Assembly: GCF_051622035.1 (NCBI RefSeq)
Contig: NC_135361.1
Location: 27,645,205 to 27,709,204, forward strand
DNA: 64,000 nucleotides
Direction of reading: 5' to 3'
DNA from: Arctopsyche grandis
Taxonomy: Eukaryota > Arthropoda > Insecta > Trichoptera > Hydropsychidae
Positions 22,204 to 32,600 of this stretch are shown piece by piece (the stretch's first letter is position 1; the number at the start of each line of letters is the position of its first letter). A program made the position numbers and the translations under genes. The notes below the pieces were generated by a model that saw only the letters and a program-made list of their open reading frames with translations, made no database searches and was not told the origin of the DNA.

Positions 22204-24006
22204 CTATCCGATGCCAGTCGCGATTCCACGCGGCTGTCCGATGATGTTGTCCGCGATGGCCCTCCCGTCGCCCCACAGCTTTCCATGTAGTATCTTGCCA
22301 CAGATGAAGTTGACCAATATCGTTCCTGGTTCACCGATATATCCAAAAACTCCTTTCTTAATCCATGGTCTTATTTTATTTTCCATTAAAGCAACATCAA
22401 TCTGACTACGACCGAGCTTGAAAGTGAATACATTGTCCTTTGGTGTTGAAATTTTGACTGGGTCTCTTATTCCTTCTGGTGATTTATCCATATCTTTTTC
22501 TTCATGTTTCCCATTCTCTTCATCTTCATCTTTAGGATTCTTCGAATGACCATGAGATCCTTTACTGAATTGACCATCGGGCGGTTCATCTTTATTTGAA
22601 AACGGTATGTCTCCGTTGTCCCAAAGCCTTCCAATATGCAAATCATCACCGTCCATACTTCCATCACCCATGTCCACGCCTCCATTACCCATGTCCTCAT
22701 TTCGATCACTCATGTCTACACCTCCATTACCCGTGTCCTCACTTCGATCACCCGTGTCCAAACCGCGATCATCCATGTCTACACCGTCCTCTTCATTATT
22801 GGAAACATCTATTCCACATGGTTTGCGATGCTTACTTTCATCATTCGTTATCCTAATTGAATCTGTGGTTGATGATCGATTTTCTGTGCTCGGTCGCACT
22901 GAAGAATAGTCCAAATGAGCTCGAGACGGCGATGCTGGAGGCTCTAAGGGGGTCCTCACCATCTGACCATGTGACATGTTTGATGTTCCATCAGCCTCGC
23001 TTGAACAGGAATCGTTGGGTTCTGCATGAGCAGACATCTCTTGTGAAGCCCGTTCTTCTTTTTCCCTCCGCAGACTCTGTTCCAACTTAACCTCGATCGG
23101 AACTCGTGGTTTTGACGTTTTATCGCGTTCCACTTTGATTTTTTCTTGCTCTCCATCCTTCAAGTCCGAATCAGCCCTCCTTACTCCTTCCGCAGCTTTT
23201 CTACGAATGGCACCGGAGCTGTTACATTGGTCTCTTACCACAGGAACACTTTCACTAGTGATGATGCCGCATCGATGTACGAAGTTCTCGCCGGCGAGGT
23301 TGTCTTCACTGCCTGTGTCGATCAGTGCCGGCGTCCTCGCCTTGGGTCTCCAGCCACCTCCAGTTGAGGGTGCGGGCACTGCTTTGGCTGTGGCTACGGT
23401 TGCGGCTGCTTCTTCTGCCTTTACCTTTTCCACCAGCCCTTCGAAGGCGCTCAACTTGTCCCTGAACTCCTTCAAATTGCGGGCACCATGCAGCATCCCC
23501 TTCATAGAAGACCTGCCAGGGATCCCGTCGATGACGTATTCCATGAGGTCGCGATCCTCGATCGAACCCACGCTCGCCATCTCCCGCATCCGGTAAAAGT
23601 ACTCGTTGACCGATTCCTCTGACGTTTTCTGCGACTTGGACAGCCTCCTATGGACTGACGCCCCACTCACCATCCGAGCGAACTCCTCCAGTAATGCGCT
23701 TTTGAGTTTCTCCCACGAATAGACCCCAACTTGTATGCGCAGGAACCTCTCGGCCACCCCCTTGACCAGGCGTTTCCCAAACAGCAGCTTCTCCATGCTG
23801 CCCCAACCTGCCGAGTGTGCGACTTCTTCGATCTGCGCCACCCACTTTTCTACCGGATAGTCGTCGTTTCCGGTGAAAATGGGGACGGCGCCCTCCATGT
23901 CTTGGAAAGTCAGCTTGGCTCGGCTGGCGACTGGCTCTTCTATCGCCCTCTCCCGAACCCCTCTCGACGTCCTACGACCAGATGTCGGCCTCCTCCTCCG
24001 ATACAT
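22204..24006 (-). CDS. Gag-like polyprotein of the LTR element
   Basis: A 600-residue uninterrupted ORF. Residues 30-200 resemble a Ty3/retrotransposon Gag capsid region (VPIFTGNDDYPVEKWVAQIE, FGKRLVKGVAERFL, SVNEYFYRMREMA). It is followed at 225-245 by TPALIDTGSEDN, which looks like an aspartic protease active site (DTGS at 230-233). The CCHC zinc knuckle expected between Gag and protease is absent; a Gly/Pro-rich joint (STGGGWRPKAR) sits there, suggesting an internal deletion. Residues 250-550 are charged and low in complexity, with near-repeats of NGGVDMGD/DRSEDTGN type. I do not recognise the last 50 residues. No other enzymatic domain. ATG at 24006 chosen as first in frame after the primer site. 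Confidence 0.82.
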   Translation of the reverse strand: MYRRRRPTSGRRTSRGVRERAIEEPVASRAKLTFQDMEGAVPIFTGNDDYPVEKWVAQIEEVAHSAGWGSMEKLLFGKRLVKGVAERFLRIQVGVYSWEKLKSALLEEFARMVSGASVHRRLSKSQKTSEESVNEYFYRMREMASVGSIEDRDLMEYVIDGIPGRSSMKGMLHGARNLKEFRDKLSAFEGLVEKVKAEEAAATVATAKAVPAPSTGGGWRPKARTPALIDTGSEDNLAGENFVHRCGIITSESVPVVRDQCNSSGAIRRKAAEGVRRADSDLKDGEQEKIKVERDKTSKPRVPIEVKLEQSLRREKEERASQEMSAHAEPNDSCSSEADGTSNMSHGQMVRTPLEPPASPSRAHLDYSSVRPSTENRSSTTDSIRITNDESKHRKPCGIDVSNNEEDGVDMDDRGLDTGDRSEDTGNGGVDMSDRNEDMGNGGVDMGDGSMDGDDLHIGRLWDNGDIPFSNKDEPPDGQFSKGSHGHSKNPKDEDEENGKHEEKDMDKSPEGIRDPVKISTPKDNVFTFKLGRSQIDVALMENKIRPWIKKGVFGYIGEPGTILVNFICGKILHGKLWGDGRAIADNIIGQPRGIATGIG

Positions 24007-24036
24007 TGTAGCACGTGGTCTTCAAACTGCCGCCTA

Positions 24037-24054
24037 ATCCCGGACGAGCCCCCA
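24037..24054 (-). promoter_or_regulatory. Primer binding site complementary to tRNA-Pro
   Basis: On the minus strand, two bases after the 5' LTR, reads TGGGGGCTCGTCCGGGAT. This is the 18-base tRNA-Pro 3'-end complement, known from gammaretroviruses and some insect LTR elements. Confidence 0.85.
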
Positions 24055-24056
24055 AT

Positions 24057-24347
24057 TGTGGGTGGAATTCCTGAATAGATGACGCTATTCAGGACCACGA
24101 TGGGATGTGGCGGTGGAATTGAAGATCAAACACGTGCGTTTTCAGTCATGTTGTTTATTAAAACGACACCACGCGGTGGTTTAACGACCAACCGCCCCCA
24201 GTGGAAGGTTAACTTCTACTAACTGTAAAATAGCGGTCCTTTCGCGCCCTCTGCCACTTTTCCATCCCCCTCCCTACAATCGGTCGTAACATACCCTTTC
24301 TCAGCCATAGCCCATACATCAGCCTTTCGTTCAATCCCAACACTACA
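24057..24347 (-). repeat. 5' LTR of the gag-only element
   Basis: 291 bp, bounded by TGTGGGTGGAATTCC and CACTACA on the plus strand. It abuts the primer binding site, which sets the element's orientation. Confidence 0.9.
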
Positions 24348-24463
24348 TACATATTTAATTTTGTATGTAGTTATAACCTCTATTGTGTATTATTTTTATG
24401 TATTATTATCTTTTCCGCAATCATTAAGGTCACGTGTTTGTGTTAAATGGTAAAGTTGTTTAA

Positions 24464-24969
24464 CCCTTTGCCCGCGGAAATAAATATAGCGAACAAGCCC
24501 TGTAAGCGGCACCTTTTTCGCGAATTTGGCAATAGAGTTTTCGACCTTAAATACAGATTTTAATATTTTCTCAAGTAACCAGATATGTTAATTAACACAT
24601 AAAGTATTATTTTAAACAATAAAATACATAATATATCTCGTAGTTTTGGCTTAATTGTCAAATAATTATTCTTCATACTATTGAGACGTATCGTAGCCAT
24701 TGTTCAACAGACGTGACGTCACATAAACGAGGTTTCAGTATGGTTCCACTAAAAACTAATTTTGACTGGTATATATTCATTTTAAGCAAATTGAATAGAT
24801 GGCATTCAACTCTCAGTAATATATTCAACCAATATTGAACCTTAAAACTGTTGAAATAGGCGCATATAAGCCTCAAAATCCCGTGCAAAGTTCAGAAATT
24901 CTATGGAAGACAGCCGCGCTACAGACTTTTTGCCCAAAGCTTCCATAGAAGACGGCCGCGGGCAAACGG
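24464..24969. mobile_element. piggyBac-like MITE
   Basis: TTAA (24460-24463) then CCCTTTGCCCGCGG; right end CCGCGGGCAAACGG then TTAA (24970-24973). 506 bp, terminal repeats about 14 bp with one mismatch. TTAA target and CCC-start fit the piggyBac superfamily. No transposase. Confidence 0.8.
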
Positions 24970-25064
24970 TTAAAGTCGTTTCCAATGAAATGATTTCCAA
25001 TTAAATTTTGCGAAAATTCGATTTGATTGTGGTAGAGTTTAAAATATTTGCACTAGTCTTATTA

Positions 25065-25211
25065 GTAGAGGTCGGAATCTGAAGGGGCCGGAAACGTGCC
25101 GCCTATTGTTCCATTGTTGTAAATCCTTTGTAAAAAAGGTTCGGCAAACCTTTAACAATGCATTTACAATCTTTGAACAATAAACAGCCCCTTCAGATTC
25201 CGGGCTCTACT
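25065..25211. repeat. Short TIR element (about 147 bp)
   Basis: Starts AGTAGAGGTCGGAATCTGAA and ends with its inverted counterpart (CCCCTTCAGATTCCGGGCTC then TACT). Terminal repeats about 24 bp; inner copies of TTTGTAAA/AACAATG words pair as a stem. Confidence 0.6.
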
Positions 25212-25658
25212 TATTAGGTAAGTTGATAAAAATTTAATATATTTTTTTATATCGAAATAAGGAATACGAATAAATTAAATAGTGCTATTCGAGTATCTGA
25301 TATGGATTTTTTTTTGCATAATTGAAATGTTTTGTCCAAGTTTGCCTTTTCTTGTTATACTTTCTGTTTGCGAACACTATTGCACTTGTGTATATATTTC
25401 ATAGATAAAAACGCACATTTGGTAACGCATACTTTACTTTACATCACATACATTTGATGTTAGGTTCGTTGAAATATATTTTGTATGTTGTATTATATTA
25501 TTAATAAATAGTTGATACTGTGAACTGTTTTTGATTTCTTGCACATATTTGTATGTATTATTATACCAAAACGTTAACCAATATTCTGTAAATTCAGTGT
25601 AATCCATCACAGCTCAGTTTTACGGGTAAACTCGCAATGGAAAGCCTTATGTTGATTC

Positions 25659-26457
25659 CATAGATATAGAATACCATAGATACGCCCTTACGCTCTAAGC
25701 CGATCACCCTGTTGGACCATGCACACTCTCTCCCAGTAGCTAGTTAGCTTCTAAGTAGGAAGGTCAATTGACATTTTTCGAAAATGCCAACGTGTTCAGT
25801 GAAATTGTGTTACAATTACTCAAGAAAGCATAAAAAGGCGGATGGCATCACATATCATATGTAAGAATTAATATATAATGTCTTCAATTATAGTAGTATT
25901 TTAACATTAATGAAATATCGGCGCGATGTATGTAGTGTTCTATGCACTGATGGAACAGCGGTCGACAACCTCTGCCACAGGTGTCACTAAATGCACGCGT
26001 TTATCTTGTTGACACTGAAAGAAATTCAGAAATCGACATTAAGTTTAAAACTACAAACAATGAACTAAATATTAAAGTGTCAGCTTTAAAATTAATCCTT
26101 GTGGAAGTTACTAATGTTTTAATATTGTAATAGTTAATGATGGTTTTATTATAGTAACATACATTTGTAGTTTAATATAGTGTGTATAGCTAAATATTTT
26201 TTTCTTAATATGGCTTTATTAGTTTGGTTTACTGTCACGCGAAGTGTCCAATAAAATAAAGTTATAAATAAAATAAAACTTCAGTGCATGTACATATGTA
26301 CATAAACTGGTTGCTGACCACTGCGTTTTTTGCGTTCCTTCCTTTTTTTTCACCACTTCCCCACTAGTTAAACCCCCCCGCACCCCTCAGATAGTGGCGA
26401 CAAGATCTCCAACGAAATTTGTATGTAATGGCATATCTAGGTTATTCTACATCTATG
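25659..26457 (+). mobile_element. P-superfamily-like DNA transposon, non-autonomous
   Basis: Perfect 8-bp target duplications GTTGATTC (25651-25658, 26458-26465) flank imperfect terminal inverted repeats of about 37 bp (CATAGATATAGAATACCATA at the left, TATTCTACATCTATG at the right). It begins CA and ends TG, as P elements do. Inside, 125 bp from the left end, lies a THAP-type first exon with a splice donor. THAP is the DNA-binding domain of P transposase. The rest is non-coding and includes a nested hAT-like unit (about 25953-26323, CAGCGGTCGACAACC / GGTTGCTGACCACTG). Confidence 0.75.
25784..25860 (+). pseudogene. Orphan THAP-domain first exon
   Basis: ATG opens 25 codons beginning MPTCSVKLCYNYSRKHK and ending GITYH plus two bases, followed by a good donor GTAAGA. 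C-x4-C, the basic stretch and the aromatic-His end match the start of a THAP zinc finger (C-x2-4-C ... C-x2-H). The later C-x2-H and catalytic exons are missing from the element. Probably a relic of a P-like transposase. Confidence 0.65.
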
Positions 26458-26620
26458 GTTGATTCTCAAACAAAAAATAATCAAGCAATTATGGACATTT
26501 TATTTCGACAACATTACAAATAAGTTGTTATTATTATTCTTTGTCCATTTTTGATGTATGTATTTATCATAATAATAAATTAAAATATGAAATTGTATTG
26601 ATGTGAAGCTCTGAGACGTC

Positions 26621-29600
26621 TCAATCAGACCACACTGCTTGGTTTGTAGTTGTTGGTTTTACTTTGATTTCTGGCCACACTATGCTCTCTATCCACGGCA
26701 CGAAAGGTGAGACTCTCGTGTAGATGTTCGGTTGGCCTATGACTCCACAGTTTCTTCCGATGGATGTTATTCCGATGACGGTGTACGTGCAGTGTACCCC
26801 ATAATTGTATATTTGAAGTGGACCACCGGCATCGCCCTGGATATGCAGCACAATATTAAATTATGTTTTAGTGCAATTATTTGTATATATGTACATATGT
26901 ATGCGGTAAAAATATACACACCACGCAAGTGTCCTTCACTGCTGTTTTGCTTCCGTAGCATATTTGAGTGGCATTCCTGATTCCACTGGCTGCTAATATA
27001 TTGGGAGGAATTTTTTGGCTGCACTCTTCATATGTAAATTTATCTAAAATCACCTGTGAAATATTTGGCACATTGCATCATTTGCAATCGGATGATAGAT
27101 TTGAATCCGCCGGACCAAAAATCAGTGATTGGCTACGTCCACACTACTGCGGTCTCCGTGACGGGCCGGAATGTGAAATTACCAAAAACGCAAATATCGG
27201 AAGGCAAAGATCGAAAATCGAAAGATCTTAAGTCGAAAAAAAAAAAAAAAGGGTGCATGGTAAACGGCACATACTCTCTTAATTTGCGCGAGCAGGATAT
27301 AACAGGAACAAGAGGAACAGGCTTTTCCTCCCGTATTAATGTGCGCGCGCAGAATACGGGAGGAAAAGCCTGTTCCTCTTGTTCCTGTTGTATCCTGCTC
27401 GCGCAAATTAAGTTTGTATGTACCGTTTACCATGCACCCTTTTTTTCGATCTTTGCCTTCCGATATTTGCGTTTTCGGTAATTTCACATTCCGGCCCGTG
27501 AGGTAGACCCTCACTACCGATATCTACACCCAATATTCTCGAATTTTCCATATCCAGTTCCCATATTGCAACCTGTGGTTTCTATTTAGGAACTGGTTAT
27601 GGAAAAATTCGCAAATATCGGGTGTAGATATCGGTAGTGTGGACGTAGCCATTGGATTATTAGTCACATCACGATCGCCCAAAAGACAATTTTTGGCATG
27701 AATATTTGGCACTCGAGTTCTCGTTAGTTTGATAATGTTACGTACACCGCCGAGTAAGTGCAGTCGGATTAGGCCAAGTAGCATCCCAGTGACTGTGTGA
27801 CCATTTTAATTGGTTTCAAGGATTATCTCTAGACTAAGTGCATGTAGGCTAAACAATGGTCACCGAATTGGCCGCTATTGGTTCCTTCTCAGAAGTGACC
27901 GATACCGTGGGACTGAGTGTCGTGGGAATACATATTCGGGTACATGCCTAAACAATAGGGAAGTAACTGGATGTCGAAGATGCCCTGAGTGACCGATCCG
28001 TTATTAGGTGGTACTTATATTGTAGCATATACTAAAAAGAGCGCATCCCTGACACTGTGCGACCCTTATAATTGGTTTCAAGGATTACTAAGGCCACCAT
28101 GGCCACCGAGTTGGCCGTTTTTGGTCCCATCTCAGAAATGACTGATACCGTGGTACTGAATGTCGTGGGAATACATATCCGAGTACGTGACCATAACAAT
28201 AGGTAAATAAACCGGACGTGGAAGATGCCTCGAGTGACCTATCCGTTATAAGGCGGTACTTAGGCGATATCAAGACATTCTGGACGGAGCACTGCCAGTG
28301 CGTGTATCTCCTTAATCAGCAATAAATGCTGTGACACGACTTTGGCCTTTTACTTGGATCCTCCACCCACCCCTACGCAACAATAGTTATCGTTAGTATA
28401 ATGGACTTTTCGGCTGTCAGATAATTTATTGACTTTTGGGCGAGCGCTTTGTGACCAATAATCACCGAACCGTTAACTAGCATACGTTGCAATGCCACAA
28501 TGACGCATCCAATTCCCGTTCCCGTTTCTCGATGTGTTTCGATAAGTGAATATTTCAGTTTGTAATTAATAATCAAATTAAATTACAGTAATGATAATTT
28601 TGTTGGAAAAACGCAGATGGTGAACACATTTTGAAATTATTCAATTGTTTGTTTATTTTACCCTAACAAAGCAGGTGGCTACGCGAAAGCATTTGAAATT
28701 ATTGCGTCGAAATGCCATTCATTCCTGTTTTTCCATTCCCGTTCCCGTTTTTGGGCGATTTTTTTAACAGAAACCTTTGCAGGCATGCACACAATAACTC
28801 ATGGAAGTTTCATCGCAATCGGTTGAATGGTATAGGAATCCATACGTGGCAAAAAAACAGACAAACATTGATTTTTATATACATATATTGATGATAGATA
28901 GATTATATATTCATATAGTAATACGTACTTTGAGTAAAGTTGCGCTTTTAGTTCTGTTTTCTGTTGTTCCCCAACCAGTAGCTATAGCTTTTCGCTCATT
29001 TACTTGATTACCTACATGCAGGCAGGCTGGACGAATTTTTGCGCTAAATTTAACCCTAAAATGATAATTTATCATTATTTGCATATTCTTTCTGTTGCAG
29101 TATTGCAATAAACTGTGTCTTACTTTCTGTCCAATTTCAGTAGTCCTATATCATTGTAAAAGTTCATAGCTTCTGGGTGCTTCTCATGATATATTACACT
29201 GAATAGAAATTCAGGATTCGATGCAGAGCTTACACCCTCTCCGCCCAATCTTACATATCTGCGTCTAGTTTAAAAATTTCAGTAATGTAAGCTGAATAAT
29301 CACAATATAAAACATTCATATGACGACCTTAGAGCACTCTGCTGATTTGTCCACAAGACCCAATCAACCAGGGTAGCGATTATAATAAATTAGGGGGGCC
29401 TGAATAAAACATTCTTCATAATTATACTCCAGTTAACTGTCTTTTAATTGTATACAGGTACCTTAGATTTTTATTTTCATAGTTTTGTCCGTTGATATTT
29501 CGAATGGTGGTTTAAAAACGGGTAAAAATTTGTCAAAAGCTTATAAATATGCATTGGCAATATAATAGCACTATTCTGTGCGTGTATCTGTGTGCGATAA

Positions 29601-32600
29601 CGCTCGCCATACTATAATAGTCGTTTTGATTCGACATATATACGTCACAGCTAAAACACTGTCAACAACACGTACGAATATAATAATGGATTAAAAAATT
29701 TCTATTTATACTGTTTGCTATCAATGTTTCCTCTAGGGTAATAAGTCTCTGAGCGTTCATTATTGAAAATTTATTTAATTTTTATATTGTTTACTAGCTG
29801 AACCCCGGCATGCGTTGCAATGCCATAATAACGCATGCAATTCCCGTTCCCGTTCCCGATCCCGTTCCCGTTCTCGTTCCCGTTCTCATTCTCCTTTCCG
29901 TTCCAATTTGTCGGAAAAACGCAGGCATCGAACACATTTGAAATTATTGCGTTGCAATGACACTCATTCCCGTTTTTTCCTGTTTTTTTTTCACAGTAAT
30001 CTTCCCGGACATGCATACAACAAATCCTGATAGTTCCATCGTAATCAGTTCAGTGGTTTAGGAGTCTATTCGAGACACACACACACACAGACATTCATTT
30101 TTATATATACATATATAGATATGTAGGTAGGTAGGTAGTTTTTAGCATTTTTTTTCATATTAAACAATTAAAGGTCTGTTCATACCTATCCAGCACGACC
30201 CGAATCCTGCAAGTATCCTGCAAGTACGGACAGTATTCTTTAGTACATTCTATATGGACGCGCATGAATGCGTAAATGCGCATGCGCGAATGGAGTATGA
30301 ATACGTCCATATAATGTACCAAAGAATAATATCCGCACTTGCAGGACACCTGCAGGATACGGGTCGTGCTGAATAGGTATGAACAAACCTTAAAAAGTAA
30401 AGTATTTTCACTTACATGATGAGTCTTGCACGTATGCAGTATGAAGTTGTGAGTACCCACTGCTCACTGATCAAACTACCACCACAAATCCACTCAATCA
30501 CATCCATGCTCATGTTTTTATAACCGACAGCTGCCATATGTGGAAATTCACCGGGCTTAGTAGCAGTACCTCCAAGTATCAACTCTACGCCCGTGTGCCG
30601 ACACGTGTCCATTCGAATTTTAGGTGTGCTCACATTTGGATCAAGTGGCAAACATGGGAAAACTGAGTCCGCCAAATCAATGCATTCTTAAACAAAACGA
30701 TAATACTACATGACTTAAAACTGTATCCTTGCGAATGTTATTGTACTGCTTCATACTCACTGTCCCATGCCTTTTGACCGGTTTTGTTGACGGTGATTGC
30801 TTCTTTTGGATATTGGCACTCCGTGTAATTAGAAGTAAGGCGTTGTCTGGAATTAAATTTGGTTTTCGTAAACGCCTCAGCTTCATAGGGACAACATACT
30901 GTTGTTGGTGAATCAGTGGAACTACAAATCTTAAATAAAAAAATATTTTACTAACAGATAGTACATATTTTTTTTTTTTATTTATTTAATATACTTGGGG
31001 GAGGCGGCAAAGCCGATAGGCCCAAGGGGTTTGAATAAACATAATTTTACAAATTATACATATATGCAATAAAACAATGAGAAAAATTAAAATACATTAA
31101 AAAAAACAATATTAAAATAAAATAAAATAAGAGAAGAAAAAAAAAATATAAAATAAATAAACAAAAAAAGATAAAAATACAGAAATATGATTATGGGAAA
31201 GAAGAATCACAAAAATCCTTTGGTTTTAAAAAAAGTATCAAGTTTATTCTTAAAAATATTAATATTAATAGAGGTTACTAAATCGTTGGGAAGACTATTC
31301 CAAACTGAAACCACTCTGTTAGAAAAGAATGTATCTCTGATCAATTTATTAGATTTATCTTTTTGGAGTCTAAGCGTGTGACCTCTGAGGTGAGTGTTTA
31401 TGTTGAATGAAATAACATTAGACATATGACAATTATAGTGATTATTAAGAATTTTATAGACTTCGATTAAGTCACCTCTAGATCTTCTCGTCTCCAATGT
31501 AGTGAGATTCATTATTTTCAATCTTTCATTATAAGAAAGTGATTTGAGTTCAGAAGGAATCTTTGAAATTCTCCTTTGAACCCTTTCAATACATGTAATA
31601 TCCTTTTTAAAATGAGGATTCCATATGCAAAAAGCGTATTCAAGTCTAGGTCTGATGAAAGTTTTATATATTTTTGTTAAAATAGTTAAATTTAGAAATA
31701 TGTAGTAGAAGATTTTGGAGTAATTTGATTTTAGATTGTCTTCATTTTATCGAACATCATCATAATCTCTCTAGTCTATAAAGAATCAAGGAAAAGTATT
31801 TAGATAATGAACACGAAAACAAATTTACCGTTGGAGTTATTCCTTCTTTTTCCAATTGCTCTCGAGCTTTTGTACATTGATCTGAACTTTTACACACACC
31901 AGGAGTGCCATCAAGGAGTAAGCAATCATTACCTAAAATTATTATGATATTAGTAAAAGTAAATGTTGCCTGTTTAAAAATTTTGTTCATTTATAATGAT
32001 TATAAATAATTTTGTAAACTTCTTTTAAATCTTCTCATCTCTAATGTGAACAGATTCCATGATAATGAAGTAAATTAACATGATATTGAAGTATGTTCTA
32101 AAGTTAGGAATCGACGGAGAGATTTGTCTGCAGATATGCCTCTAGTAATTTGTCATTTTTGTATTAATTTGTATAATATGCAAACCATAGCAGTATCCAG
32201 GGGGGGGGGAGGGTTATGGGTGCACCAGCTCCCCCTATATTTAAAAAATCTAATATATAATTTTGAAAGAGACTTTGTATGTAAGTTTGGGTGGTAGTAA
32301 TATCCGGTAGTATCCATGATATTAATATCGATTTCGATTTTGATTCCTTTTTCAGTTCCTGTTCCGGATTCTTTATTCAGTTCCGGATCCCGATCCCTTT
32401 TTCAGTTCCGATTCCGGGTTCCTGTTTTAGTTCCGCATCCTATTTCCGGATTCCTATTTCAGATCCGGATTCGGATTCATTTTTTAGTTCCGGATCAGAA
32501 TTCATTTTGAGCCATGTTTAAGCGGTTTATATTATAAATAGCGCCGGCTAAAACCACTAGTAATATATAATTATGACTTGGTAAATGAATGTTGCATTTG

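Larger units (their letters stand above)
21219..24347 (-). mobile_element. LTR retrotransposon with gag only (no pol)
   Basis: Two 291-bp LTRs (21219-21509, 24057-24347) read TGTGGG...CACTACA on the plus strand and look essentially identical by eye. A 4-bp duplication TACA flanks the element (21215-21218, 24348-24351), though the surroundings are TACA-rich. Read on the minus strand: 5' LTR, an 18-base tRNA-Pro primer site, a 600-codon ORF, about 700 bp of AT-rich non-coding DNA with internal repeats, a purine-rich AGGAAAGGCCGAG next to the 3' LTR. No reverse transcriptase, RNase H or integrase is present, so it must move in trans if at all. Near-identical LTRs suggest a recent insertion. Confidence 0.9.

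Noticed and set aside
22211-24078. Plus-strand frames of up to 153 codons opposite the gag ORF
   Set aside because: Antisense shadows; the tRNA-Pro primer site, LTR order and Gag-like residues fix the element on the minus strand.
27179-27514. 111-141 codon frames on both strands near 27.2-27.5 kb
   Set aside because: They are read from the arms of a palindromic MITE, hence similar proteins from both strands.
30975-31760. Host gene exon suggested by the 104-residue frame at 31207
   Set aside because: Its conserved words are those of LINE reverse transcriptase C-termini, and flanking sequence lacks matching splice sites.
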